Shown: positions 17,223 through 25,432 of the stretch, one piece after another
Numbering within the stretch: position 1 is the first letter of the stretch
Layout of the letters: each line of letters starts with the position of its first letter
NCBI RefSeq assembly: GCF_000427825.1
Contig: NZ_KE386595.1
Location: 1 to 64,000 of the forward strand
Reading direction: 5' to 3'
DNA length: 64,000 bases
Source of the DNA: Thermocrispum municipale DSM 44069
GTDB lineage: Bacteria; Actinomycetota; Actinomycetes; Mycobacteriales; Pseudonocardiaceae
Position numbers and translations under genes: made by a program
The notes under the pieces: generated by a model
The model's input: the letters and a program-made list of their open reading frames with translations, nothing else
Database searches by the model: none
Told to the model about the DNA's origin: nothing

Positions 17223-18196
17223 GTGCGTCCTCCCGTGGGTACGTAGCCTCGTTGTTTGTCCACGACGTTGTGTAGCGGCTCGCCCGCCAGCCAGCGCTGG
17301 AAGTTCGCCACGAACACCCGGGCGAGGGTGTCCTTCCAGCCGATGGTGTCACCGGACATGTGCGGTGAGATCAGCACGTTGTCCATCGTCCACAGTGGAC
17401 TCTCGGCCGGGAGCGGCTCCTGATCGAACACATCGAGCGCGGCGCCGGCGAGCTCGCCTGCCCGCAGCGCGTCGATCAGGTCGGTGGTGACGACGTGCTC
17501 ACCGCGGCCGACGTTGATGAACCGGGCCGTCGGCTTCATCGCGGCGAACACCGAGCGGTCGAAGATGCCGCGGGTCTGGTCGGTCAGCGGCAAGATGGAC
17601 ACGACGAAGTCCGCCCAGCCGACTTGGTCGGCCAGTTCGGCCGACGCGTGCACGATGCCGAAGTTCGGGTCGTCCTCCCTGGCGGTGCGGCCGACCCCAC
17701 GCACCTCCATGCCGACGGCGCGCAGCAGGCGCGCGATCGCCTGTCCGATCGGCCCGGTGCCGACCACCAGCGCGTTCCGGCCGCCGACCCGTTCGGTCTC
17801 CCGCCACTTCCACTGGCGCTGACGCTGATACTCCAGCGAGCGCGGGAAATCCTTGGCGAACGCGATGACCAGACCGAGAACGTATTCGGCGATGGCGTCG
17901 TCGAAGACGCCGCGCGAATTGGTCAGCACGACATCGCTGGAGCGCAATTCGTCGAAAAGCACGGCATCGACACCCGCGCTCGCCACATGCATCCAGCGCA
18001 GCTTGTCGGCCGCCGGCCACGCGTCCCGTACCGCCGGTGAGAAGAAGTCCCACACGAACAGCACTTCCGCGCCGGCCATCGCGTCACGAAGCCCGTCGGC
18101 GCGCACGTAGCGCACCTCGGCGGCCTGCTCGACCTCGGCCATCCCGCGCGGCTGATCATCGCCGCAGAGCACTGTCACGACTGGAGTTTCCGGCAC
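17219..18196 (-). CDS. D-2-hydroxyacid dehydrogenase family protein
   Basis: 325 aa NAD-dependent 2-hydroxyacid dehydrogenase. Rossmann motif VVGTGPIGQAIARLLRAVGM (about 140-160), catalytic Arg region FINVGRGEHVVTTDLIDAL and the His loop ISPHMSGDT. It interconverts D-2-hydroxyacids and 2-oxoacids in the cytosol. The first gene of the minus-strand pair with the amidase; its start is only a few bases from the divergent promoter at 18198-18235, so both directions may share control by the GntR protein at 18985. Confidence 0.88.
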   Translation of the reverse strand: MPETPVVTVLCGDDQPRGMAEVEQAAEVRYVRADGLRDAMAGAEVLFVWDFFSPAVRDAWPAADKLRWMHVASAGVDAVLFDELRSSDVVLTNSRGVFDDAIAEYVLGLVIAFAKDFPRSLEYQRQRQWKWRETERVGGRNALVVGTGPIGQAIARLLRAVGMEVRGVGRTAREDDPNFGIVHASAELADQVGWADFVVSILPLTDQTRGIFDRSVFAAMKPTARFINVGRGEHVVTTDLIDALRAGELAGAALDVFDQEPLPAESPLWTMDNVLISPHMSGDTIGWKDTLARVFVANFQRWLAGEPLHNVVDKQRGYVPTGGRT

Positions 18197-18197
18197 G

Positions 18198-18235
18198 TTG
18201 ACACGCTAGGAGTGGTTCGTATGATTGTCAACAAT
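18198..18235 (+). promoter_or_regulatory. Strong promoter with GntR-type operator ATTGTCAACAAT
   Basis: -35 TTGACA (18198-18203), 16-bp spacer, -10 TATGAT (18220-18225), both near consensus. The inverted repeat ATTGT-CA-ACAAT (18224-18235) covers the predicted start site, the usual place for a repressor. The arms match the operator style of FCD-type GntR regulators, and such a regulator is the second gene of this transcript. Confidence 0.75.
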
Positions 18236-18271
18236 CCGCGCGCCGCGGCCCCGATAACGCCAGGGAGCAAC

Positions 18272-18988
18272 GTGCACACGATCGGTTTCATCTACCCCGA
18301 CCACGCCGCAGAGGACGACTACCCGCTGGCCGAGAAGCTGCTCAGCGGCACCGAGAGCGCCGCCAAGCTGGTGGTCGAGCACATCTACGGCACCGACCTG
18401 CACGCGGTGGCCGAGCTGCTGGACCTCGGCTCGCCGGAGAAGCTCGCGGACGGAGCGGCCAAGCTGGCCGACCACTCCCCGACCGCCGTGGTGTGGGCCT
18501 GCACCAGCGGGAGCTTCGTCTACCGCCCGGACGGCGCCGCCGAGCAAGTACGGAAGCTGAGCGAGGCGGCAGGCGTCCCGGCTTCCAGCACGTCGTTCGC
18601 GTTCACCAATGCCGCCAAGGCGCTCGGCGTGCGGCGGGTCGCGGTAGCGGCGAGCTACCCCGACGACGTGGCAGCGCTGTTCGAAGAGTTCGTGCGGCAT
18701 CACGGGCTGGAAGTCGTCTCACGGACCTCGGCGGGCATCGACACCGCGGCGGAGGTCGGCCAGTTGCCGTTGGATCAGGTCGTCGAGCTGGCGGTGGCCA
18801 ATGACCACGCCGACGCCGAGGCGCTGTTGATCCCGGACACCGCGATGCACACGCTCGGCGTGATCGACAAGATCGAGCAGCGCATCGGCAAGCCGGTGCT
18901 GACCGCGAACCAGGTCACGGTGTGGGAAGGGCTGCGCCTGGCCGGGTTGCCGCAACGCGCCGAGCAGTTGGGAGCTCTGTTTCGGTGA
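18272..18988 (+). CDS. Asp/Glu racemase superfamily protein (maleate isomerase/AMDase-like)
   Basis: 238 aa from GTG 18272 with GGGAG 6 bases upstream; the ATG at 18221 lies inside the promoter and was rejected. The fold is indicated by TIGFIYPDHAAEDDYP at the N-terminus, the first catalytic-Cys loop AVVWACTSGSFVY (Cys77) and the helix GKPVLTANQVTVWEGLRLAG. The second Cys normally found in maleate isomerases and racemases is absent: the corresponding loop reads ALLIPDTAMHTL. A one-Cys enzyme could be a decarboxylase or another isomerase-like activity. It overlaps the GntR gene by 4 bases. Confidence 0.78.
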   Translation: MHTIGFIYPDHAAEDDYPLAEKLLSGTESAAKLVVEHIYGTDLHAVAELLDLGSPEKLADGAAKLADHSPTAVVWACTSGSFVYRPDGAAEQVRKLSEAAGVPASSTSFAFTNAAKALGVRRVAVAASYPDDVAALFEEFVRHHGLEVVSRTSAGIDTAAEVGQLPLDQVVELAVANDHADAEALLIPDTAMHTLGVIDKIEQRIGKPVLTANQVTVWEGLRLAGLPQRAEQLGALFR

Positions 18989-19698
18989 ACATGCCGGAGG
19001 TTGAACCGATCAGCCGGGAGTCCACCGCCGCGATCATCGCCCGGCAGCTGCGCGAGGCGATCATGACCGGGGCGCTGCAGCCCGGTGACCAGCTCGGCGA
19101 GGCCGAGCTGGCGGCCCGGTTCCAGGTCTCGCGCGGTCCGCTGCGGGAGGCGATGCAACGGCTGGTGTCCGAAGGCCTGCTGCGCAGCGAGCGGCATCGC
19201 GGGCTGTTCGTCATCGAGCTCGAGCCCGGCGACATCTACGACATCTACGCCGCCCGCGCGGCGATCGAGCGAGCGGCGCTGATCCGCATCATCCGCTCCG
19301 ATCCGGCGGGAGCCGGCGCGCGGCTGCGCGAGGTGCTGGCGGAGATGGCCGGTGCCGCCGGAGATGGCGATTCCTCGGCGATGAGCCGCGCCGACCTGCG
19401 GTTCCACGAAGAGCTGGTGGCCCTGTCCGGCAGCAGGCGGCTCGCCCGGATGGCCAGCACGTTGTTGATCGAGACCCGCATGTGCCTGGCCGCGCTGCAG
19501 CGCACCGACCACAGCCCGGCCGACCGGGTCGCGGAGCACACCGCCATCGTGGAAGCCGTCGAAGCCGGAGACGAGCAGCGGGCGCTCGAGCTGCTCGAGG
19601 CGCATATGGAGGACGCGATCACGCGGCTGGCCCCCGGCACGAGCCTGTACTCCGCGCCGCCGCAAGTACCCGACGACGGGGTCGACATCACCGGCTGA
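18985..19698 (+). CDS. GntR-family regulator, FCD (FadR/VanR-like) subfamily
   Basis: 237 aa from GTG 18985, translationally coupled to the preceding gene (GTGA). N-terminal winged helix: AIIARQLREAIMTGALQPGD, LAARFQVSRGPLREAMQRL (recognition helix) and GLFVIELEPGD (wing). The C-terminal FCD domain is all-helical with the metal-site pattern ADLRFHEELVALSG and the later DRVAEHTAIVEAVEAGD. It probably controls its own operon and, by operator identity, the aldehyde dehydrogenase/aminotransferase promoter at 31.07 kb. Ligand likely a carboxylic acid of the pathway. Confidence 0.88.
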   Translation: MNMPEVEPISRESTAAIIARQLREAIMTGALQPGDQLGEAELAARFQVSRGPLREAMQRLVSEGLLRSERHRGLFVIELEPGDIYDIYAARAAIERAALIRIIRSDPAGAGARLREVLAEMAGAAGDGDSSAMSRADLRFHEELVALSGSRRLARMASTLLIETRMCLAALQRTDHSPADRVAEHTAIVEAVEAGDEQRALELLEAHMEDAITRLAPGTSLYSAPPQVPDDGVDITG

Positions 19699-19844
19699 CG
19701 TGCCCCCGGCTTCGCTGGACGGATCCCGTGTCGGGATTCCGTTGAGTGCCGTCACCACGACCCCGCACGACGCTCCTGCGCCAAGTGGCCTCACCCCGGG
19801 CGAGCACGGTCAATGCGCGGTTGCGCATGGTTCCGCGATCCGGC

Positions 19845-20510
19845 TCAGCCCACGGAGACGAGCCCGCTTTCGTACGCGGCTATCACCAGCTGGGCCCGAT
19901 CCCTGGCGTGCAGTTTCGCCAGCAGCTGCCCGATGTGCGTTTTCACCGTGGCCATGCTGACCACGAGCTGCTCGGCGATCTCCTGATTGGACAATCCCTG
20001 CCCGACCAACGTCAGAACCTCACGCTCCCGGGCGGTGATCCCGTCCAGCCGGCGCGTCGGCCGCCACCGCTGCTCGGGTCGCTTGGCGAACTCCGCGATC
20101 AATCGCCGGGTGATCGTCGGTGCAAGCAGCGCCTCGCCGTCGGCCACAACCCGGATCGCCGCGAGCAGATCACCGGGCGGCGTGTCCTTGAGCAGGAATC
20201 CACTTGCCCCGGCGCGCAGCGCGGAGAACACGTACGCATCCAGGTCGAACGTGGTCAGGATGATGACCTTCACGTCGGCGGTGTCCGGCGACCCGCAGAT
20301 CTGTTCGGTCGCCTCGATGCCGTCCATCTCCGGCATCCGGATGTCCATCAACACCACGTCCGGCCGCAGCGCCCTCACCTGCTCGACGGCCTCACGCCCG
20401 TCCCCGGCCTCGCCGACGACCTCGAGCCCGCCCGCGTTCCCGACCAGTACGGCGAAGCTGGCGCGCAGCAGTTGCTGGTCGTCCGCGATCAGGACACGCA
20501 CGTCACTCAT
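19845..20510 (-). CDS. NarL/LuxR-type response regulator
   Basis: 221 aa from ATG 20510. Receiver domain with acidic pair VLIADDQQ, phosphoacceptor Asp in DVVLMDIRMPEMDG and Lys in FLLKDTPPGDL; C-terminal LuxR helix-turn-helix GITAREREVLTLVGQGLSN with QEIAEQLVVSMATVKTHI. Overlaps the histidine kinase gene by 4 bases, so the two form a system that probably controls the divergent ABC transporter. Confidence 0.93.
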   Translation of the reverse strand: MSDVRVLIADDQQLLRASFAVLVGNAGGLEVVGEAGDGREAVEQVRALRPDVVLMDIRMPEMDGIEATEQICGSPDTADVKVIILTTFDLDAYVFSALRAGASGFLLKDTPPGDLLAAIRVVADGEALLAPTITRRLIAEFAKRPEQRWRPTRRLDGITAREREVLTLVGQGLSNQEIAEQLVVSMATVKTHIGQLLAKLHARDRAQLVIAAYESGLVSVG

Positions 20511-21691
20511 GCCGGCACCGACTCCAGAGGCATCGTGGCGTGCACACGGAACCCGCCGCCGGGCATCCGGCCCGCGGAGAACTCCCCGGAGAACAGCGAG
20601 ACGCGCTCGCGCATGCCGATCAAGCCGTGCCCGCCGGGAAGCCCGGACGGCGCGCGGTTGCCGTCGTCGATCACTTCGACCTCGACCTCCCGCTCGTCCA
20701 CGCTCACCCGTACCTGACACCGGGCCGGAGCCGCGTGCTTGACGACGTTCGTCAGCGACTCCTGCACGATCCGGTACACCGACAGCCCGACCGGCGCGGG
20801 CAAGCCCTCGACTCCCTCGACCCGAAGGTCCACCTCGACACCGGCACGGGTCGCCTGCTCGGCGAGTTCAGCCAGCCGGTCCGCGGTCGGCGACGGCTGC
20901 AAAGACGCTTGCTCGGCGCCGGCGGCGGCCGCACCGTCTTCTTCCGGTGTGCGCAGCACACCGAGCATCCGCCGCAGCTCACGCAAGGCCTCCCGCCCGG
21001 TCGACTCGATCACCGCCAACGCCGACCGAGCTTCTTCCGGCCGCTCGGCCGCCACGTGGTTGGCCACCGACGCCTGCACGGTGATCAGGCTCAGGCTGTG
21101 CGCGATGCCGTCGTGCAGATCGCGGGCTATGCGCAGCCGCTCGTCGGTCAACGCCCGGTCGGCCAGCCGCTCGTGATACAGCCGTCGAGCCCGGCCGGCC
21201 CGCCCGGTGCTCCATGCCGCGATCGTCACCAGGCTGAGTCCGCCGAAGATCACCGCCGCCTCGGTCCAGCTCAACCCGGGAAACGTCGTCACCGACATCG
21301 CCACCGCGGCGTTGATGCCCGCGAGCGATCCGACCAACGCCAGCACCGCGCGCGAACGAGACAGGCTCGCGGCGGCAGGGTGCAGAGCCAGCGCAATGGC
21401 CAAATACGTGACGACGGCCCCGTTGACCGGCAGCACGCGCGAGACCACCGACACGATGCTGGCCAGCACCACGAACACCAGCACACCGACCGGCCGGCGA
21501 CGCCGCAGGGCCAGCGGCAGGGTCATGGCGAACGCAGCGACCAGCGACACGGCGAGCGGTTCGTCCGCCCCCGCCGGCCCCGGCTCCGCCGCGGCCACCA
21601 CCATCACCAACGCCAGCAGCAGCGCCAGCGCGATGTCCACGATCGCCGCCACCACACGTTCGAGCAGCGGCGGCCGCTGGTCATACGCCAT
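20507..21691 (-). CDS. NarX-type sensor histidine kinase
   Basis: 394 aa. Five to six N-terminal hydrophobic helices (about 10-165), then the HisKA_3 box DERLRIARDLHDGIAHSLSL with the phosphorylated His, and a HATPase domain with SLTNVVKHA (N box), VEVIDDGNRA and GHGLIGMRERV (G boxes). Membrane sensor without an extracellular domain, as in actinobacterial intramembrane-sensing kinases that respond to cell-envelope agents. Divergent from the ABC transporter genes. Confidence 0.92.
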   Translation of the reverse strand: MAYDQRPPLLERVVAAIVDIALALLLALVMVVAAAEPGPAGADEPLAVSLVAAFAMTLPLALRRRRPVGVLVFVVLASIVSVVSRVLPVNGAVVTYLAIALALHPAAASLSRSRAVLALVGSLAGINAAVAMSVTTFPGLSWTEAAVIFGGLSLVTIAAWSTGRAGRARRLYHERLADRALTDERLRIARDLHDGIAHSLSLITVQASVANHVAAERPEEARSALAVIESTGREALRELRRMLGVLRTPEEDGAAAAGAEQASLQPSPTADRLAELAEQATRAGVEVDLRVEGVEGLPAPVGLSVYRIVQESLTNVVKHAAPARCQVRVSVDEREVEVEVIDDGNRAPSGLPGGHGLIGMRERVSLFSGEFSAGRMPGGGFRVHATMPLESVPA

Positions 21692-21801
21692 GAACTCAAC
21701 CTATTGCAGCGACCCGGCCCTGGCCTCCGACCACGGTATGAGTTCGCCAACCATCCCCTGATCCGATGTCGTCGGCCGTCCCGGCGGGCACGGTTGTCGC
21801 C

Positions 21802-22539
21802 ATGATCGAAGTACGCGACCTCAGCAAGTGGTACGGCGGCAAGCCCGCGGTCGACCACTTGACGTTCACCGTCCGACCGGGCCGGGTGACCGGGTTCCTC
21901 GGGCCGAACGGCGCGGGCAAATCCACCACCATGCGGGCGATCCTCGCGCTGGACCGGCCGACTTCCGGGTCCGCGCTGATCTCCGGAGTCCGCTACGACC
22001 AGCTCACCGAACCGCTGCGGGAAGTCGGGGCGCTGCTCGACGCGGGAGCTGTGCACCCCGGCCGCACCGCCGCCAACCACCTGCGCGCCCTCGCGATCGC
22101 CGCGCACCTACCGCGCCAGCGCGTCGACGAGGTCCTCGACATCGTGGGTCTGGCCGACATGGCGGGCAAGCGGGTCAAGGGATTCTCCCTGGGCATGCGG
22201 CAGCGCTTGGGGATCGCCGCAGCCCTGCTCGGCGACCCCGCGGTGCTGCTGTTCGACGAGCCGGTCAACGGGCTCGACCCGGAAGGTATCCGCTGGGTAC
22301 GAGGACTCATGCGATCGCTGGCCGACGAAGGCCGCACCGTGCTGGTCTCCAGCCATCTGATGTCGGAGATGGCAGTCACCGCCGACGAACTCGTCGTCAT
22401 CGGAGGCGGCCGCCTGGTCGCCCAGGGCACCGTCAGCGAACTGACCGCGGGCCACGGCTCGCTGGAAGACGCCTATTTCGACCTCACCGGCGGCCACACC
22501 GAATACGCCACCAGCTACCCACCGGGAGTGCCCCGATGA
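21802..22539 (+). CDS. ABC transporter ATP-binding protein
   Basis: 245 aa from ATG 21802. Walker A GPNGAGKSTT, Q-loop region, signature KGFSLGMRQRLGIAAALLGD, Walker B VLLFDEPVNGLDPEGI and H-loop VLVSSHLMSEM. Size and motif set fit the DrrA/BcrA type that pairs with a single ABC-2 permease. It overlaps the permease gene by 4 bases; that permease is interrupted by the mercury island, so the transporter is probably non-functional in this genome. Confidence 0.92.
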   Translation: MIEVRDLSKWYGGKPAVDHLTFTVRPGRVTGFLGPNGAGKSTTMRAILALDRPTSGSALISGVRYDQLTEPLREVGALLDAGAVHPGRTAANHLRALAIAAHLPRQRVDEVLDIVGLADMAGKRVKGFSLGMRQRLGIAAALLGDPAVLLFDEPVNGLDPEGIRWVRGLMRSLADEGRTVLVSSHLMSEMAVTADELVVIGGGRLVAQGTVSELTAGHGSLEDAYFDLTGGHTEYATSYPPGVPR

Positions 22540-23099
22540 CCGCCGTCGTCACCGCCGAATGGAACAAGCTGCGCACCGTCCGTTCGACCTACTTCGTCGC
22601 GGTGTTCGTCCTGGTGTTGGCCGCTCTCGGCATCGCGACCGTCCAGATGCTGACCGACGCTTTCCTCGCCGGCGACGCCGAAGGCCGCAGGCTTTACGAT
22701 CCGGCCGACCTCACCATCGTGGTCCTGCCGTTCGCCCAGCTCACCATCGCGGTACTGGGCACGCTGGCGGTCACGTCGGAGTTCCACACCGGGACGATCC
22801 GGCCGACGCTGCAGGCGACGCCGCAACGCGGAAGACTCTTCGCGGGCAAAGCTCTCGCAATCGCGGCCGTCGCAACGATGGTCGGTGCCGTCGCGTTCAC
22901 CGGCATGGTGCTGGCCAGTTGGTTCATCGCGGGCGACAAGCCGGAGCCGATCAAGCCGTGGCCCTCGCTCGGTGACGGCCTGCTCGTCGCGGGTGCCTGC
23001 ACGCTCGGGGTCACCGTGGCGGCCCTGGTGGCCTACGGCCTGGGCACCGCGTTGCGGTCCACCGCCGCCACCCTCGTCACCGTCACCGGGCTGCTGTAG
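22536..23099 (+). pseudogene. ABC-2 permease, 5' part, interrupted by the island
   Basis: 187 codons (MTAVVTAEWNKLRTVRST at the start, typical of small ABC-2 permeases) with four hydrophobic helices, ending in TLVTVTGLL and a TAG at 23097-23099. The TA of that stop codon is the insertion dinucleotide; G 23099 belongs to the island. Joining base 23098 to 29209 turns TAG into TAC (Tyr) and continues in frame for 69 further codons to 29419, giving 257 residues, the normal family length. Confidence 0.93.
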
Positions 23100-23112
23100 C
23101 GCATGTCGGGGT
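23091..23112. other. Left island junction (attL-like)
   Basis: Chromosomal CTGCTG, crossover TA (23097-23098), then island sequence GCGCATGTCGGGG. The island side GTAGCGCATGTCG is repeated in inverted orientation at the right junction (29198-29208). Confidence 0.8.
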
Positions 23113-23141
23113 TGTGGCGTTGGCGCGAACGGCTCTGCCGT

Positions 23142-23531
23142 TTACAGGTATCGGCAGACCTGGTCCGCGCTGCACGAGTCGGGGTCGGGCTGCGCGGCGT
23201 CGTGCCTGAGCTCGGCGATGGTGTCTCGGAGCGCTGTGAGCTGGGCGATCTGCTGCTCGATCTCGGCGAGGCGCGCGTCGAGGAGGTCGCGCACGTGCTC
23301 GCAGGGAGCAGCGCCGCCGTCGCGGATTTCGAGGATCTGGCGGATCTGGGCGAGGGTGAGGCCCGCGGCCTGGCCGCGGTGGACGAAGTCGATCCGGGCG
23401 GCCGTCTCGGGCGCGTAGTCGCGGTATCCGGACGGCGTGCGCTCGGCCGGGGGCAGCAGGCCCTGCTCCTCGTAGAACCGCAGCGTCTTCGCCGTCGTTC
23501 CCGCCCGCTCGGCGAGTTCCCCGATGCGCAT
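23142..23531 (-). CDS. merR: MerR-family heavy-metal-responsive regulator
   Basis: 129 aa. N-terminal winged helix MRIGELAERAGTTAKTLRFY with GYRDYAPE, then the dimerisation helix. Metal ligands are Cys77 (GGAAPCEHV), Cys120 and Cys126 (DSCSADQVC), matching the three-cysteine layout of Hg(II)-binding MerR although the last spacing is shorter. Divergent from merA with a MerR-type operator between them. It should repress and, with Hg(II), activate the merA promoter by DNA untwisting. A sensor for another thiophilic metal cannot be excluded. Confidence 0.85.
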   Translation of the reverse strand: MRIGELAERAGTTAKTLRFYEEQGLLPPAERTPSGYRDYAPETAARIDFVHRGQAAGLTLAQIRQILEIRDGGAAPCEHVRDLLDARLAEIEQQIAQLTALRDTIAELRHDAAQPDPDSCSADQVCRYL

Positions 23532-23564
23532 CGCAGGCCCCCTGTTCTTTCGGCAGAAGTCCTC

Positions 23565-23596
23565 TTGACCTTCCCCTGCACTGGAAGGTCCAGTAT
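23565..23596 (+). promoter_or_regulatory. MerR-class promoter/operator of merA
   Basis: -35 TTGACC (23565-23570), then a 20-bp spacer filled by the inverted repeat GACCTTCC (23567-23574) / GGAAGGTC (23583-23590), and a -10-like CAGTAT (23591-23596). The over-long spacer is the hallmark of MerR-type promoters. The dyad closely resembles copper-type CueR operators (CCTTCC...GGAAGG). Confidence 0.75.
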
Positions 23597-23638
23597 GGCT
23601 GAGATAGACCGGAAGTCCAAGTATTGACAGGAGCTGCG

Positions 23639-25063
23639 ATGCCCACGAAGTACGACCTCGCCATCATCGGATCGGGCGGCGGTGCGTTCGCCGCCGCGAT
23701 CCGCGCGACCACGCTCGGCAAGTCGGTGGTGATGATCGAGCGCGGGACGCTCGGCGGCACCTGCGTGAACACCGGCTGCGTGCCGTCGAAGGCCCTGATC
23801 GCCGCGGCCGACGCATGGCACTCCGCGGCCGACGCCGCCGACCGGTTCCCGGGGATCGAGACGACGGCGGGGCCGGTGGACATGCCCGCCCTGATCGCCG
23901 GGAAGCAGGCGCTGGTCGAGTCGCTGCGGGGCGAGAAGTACGCCGACGTCGCCGACTCCTACGGGTGGGCCGTCCGCCGCGGGGACGCCGCGTTCGCCGG
24001 CACCCCCGACGCACCGGTCCTCCAGGTCGCCGAGGACGACGGCAGCACCGAGACGATCGAGGCCGCGCACTACCTGGTCGCGACTGGCTCTCGGCCGTGG
24101 GCCCCGCCGATCGACGGCCTGGACGAGACCGGGTACCTGACCTCGACCACGGCGATGGAGCTGACCGAACTCCCTGAGTCCCTGCTCGTGCTCGGCGGCG
24201 GCTACGTCGCCCTGGAGCAGGCGCAGCTGTTCGCCCGGCTCGGCTCCCAGGTCACCGTGCTGGCCCGGTCCCGGCTCGCGTCGAAGGAGGAGCCGGAGGT
24301 GTCCAGGACGCTGCAGGAGGTGTTCGCCGACGAGGGCATCCGGGTGGTCCGCCGCGCGCTGCCGACGCGGGTGTCCCGCGACGCCGCGACCGGGCAGGCC
24401 GTCGTCACCGCGGACGTCGCCGGCGGCCGGGAGGAGTTCCGCGCCGACCAGGTGCTCCTCGCCCTCGGACGACGACCGGCCACCGACGGGCTCGGCCTCG
24501 ACGCGGTCGGGGTCAAGACCGGGGACCTCGGCGAGGTGGTCGTCTCCGACCGGATGCAGTCCTCCCACCCGCGGATCTGGGCCGCGGGCGACGTGACCGG
24601 CCACCCCGAATTCGTCTACGTCGCCGCCCAGCACGGCACCCTCGTCGCCGAGAACGCGTTCACCGACGCCGACCGGGCCGTGGACTACGCCCGGCTGCCG
24701 AGGGTCACGTTCACCGGCCCGGCGATCGGCGCGGTCGGGATGACCGAGAAGGACGTCGTCGCCGCCGGGATCCGCTGCGACTGCCGCGTCCTGCCCCTGC
24801 ACCACGTGCCCCGCGCCCTGGTCAACCGCGACACCCGCGGCTTCGTCAAGATCGTCGTGGACGCCGACACGGGGAAGATCCTCGGCATCACCGCCGTCGC
24901 CAAGGACGCCGGCGAGCTCGCCGCCGCCGGGGTCCACGTGCTCGGCAAGACCGTCGCCGAGGTCGCCGACGCCTGGGCCCCCTACCTGACCATGGCCGAG
25001 GGCATCCGGATCGCCGCCAAGGCCTTCACCACCGATCCGTCGCTCCTGTCGTGCTGCGCGTGA
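23639..25063 (+). CDS. merA: Mercury(II) reductase MerA, lacking the N-terminal HMA domain
   Basis: 474 aa from ATG 23639 (CAGGAG 7 bases upstream). FAD motif LAIIGSGGGAFAAAIRA, redox-active GGTCVNTGCVPSK (Cys42, Cys47), second dinucleotide fold LLVLGGGYVALEQAQLFA, IWAAGDVTGHPEFVYVA, and the C-terminal vicinal pair SLLSCCA (Cys472-473), which separates MerA from lipoamide dehydrogenase. It reduces Hg(II) to Hg(0) with NADPH in the cytosol. The absence of a metal-binding N-terminal domain is common in actinobacterial MerA. No merB is present, so organomercurials are probably not detoxified. Confidence 0.95.
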   Translation: MPTKYDLAIIGSGGGAFAAAIRATTLGKSVVMIERGTLGGTCVNTGCVPSKALIAAADAWHSAADAADRFPGIETTAGPVDMPALIAGKQALVESLRGEKYADVADSYGWAVRRGDAAFAGTPDAPVLQVAEDDGSTETIEAAHYLVATGSRPWAPPIDGLDETGYLTSTTAMELTELPESLLVLGGGYVALEQAQLFARLGSQVTVLARSRLASKEEPEVSRTLQEVFADEGIRVVRRALPTRVSRDAATGQAVVTADVAGGREEFRADQVLLALGRRPATDGLGLDAVGVKTGDLGEVVVSDRMQSSHPRIWAAGDVTGHPEFVYVAAQHGTLVAENAFTDADRAVDYARLPRVTFTGPAIGAVGMTEKDVVAAGIRCDCRVLPLHHVPRALVNRDTRGFVKIVVDADTGKILGITAVAKDAGELAAAGVHVLGKTVAEVADAWAPYLTMAEGIRIAAKAFTTDPSLLSCCA

Positions 25064-25114
25064 ACGCGCACGCAGACAATCGGGGGGAACGCTCAGCTGG
25101 GAGAGGAACAGACG

Positions 25115-25417
25115 ATGAGCGGCGATAAGGGCCACGACTCGCATCGCGCGGGCGTGCTTGTCGGTGCTGGGACGGGCTTGCTCCTGTTGGCATGCTGCGC
25201 GCTTCCGCTGCTGATCTGCTGCGGCCTGCCTCTCCTCGCCGCGGGCGGAGCCCTTGCAGGTATCGGAGGTTTCCTCGGCAACCCTTGGCTCATCGGTGCC
25301 GGGATCGCAGTCGGGGTGGCCGTCACAGCGGCGATCGTCCTCCGGCGACTGCCGCGGCACCGACGTCGCTCGACCGGCGGCTGCGGCAATCGTTCGACTA
25401 CTGACCGGGGTCAGTAG
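25115..25417 (+). CDS. MerF/MerT-like mercury uptake membrane protein
   Basis: 100 aa, 51 bases after merA, start behind GAGAGGAACAGACG. Two hydrophobic helices: the first (about 13-45) carries two vicinal cysteine pairs, LLACCALPLLICCGL (Cys27-28 and Cys35-36), the second spans about 48-75, and the tail is basic. Vicinal Cys pairs in a two-helix protein next to merA indicate Hg(II) transport across the membrane to MerA. It fits MerF best by size, but the assignment is by pattern. Confidence 0.75.
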   Translation: MSGDKGHDSHRAGVLVGAGTGLLLLACCALPLLICCGLPLLAAGGALAGIGGFLGNPWLIGAGIAVGVAVTAAIVLRRLPRHRRRSTGGCGNRSTTDRGQ

Positions 25418-25432
25418 TTCGAGTGGCTCCAG

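Noticed and set aside
18212-18271. Upstream start (GTG 18212 or ATG 18221) for the racemase-like gene
   Set aside because: These codons lie in the promoter and operator; GTG 18272 has GGGAG and matches the family N-terminus.
23033-25360. 775-codon minus-strand frame opposite merA
   Set aside because: Antisense shadow of merA; no domain, and it crosses the island boundary.
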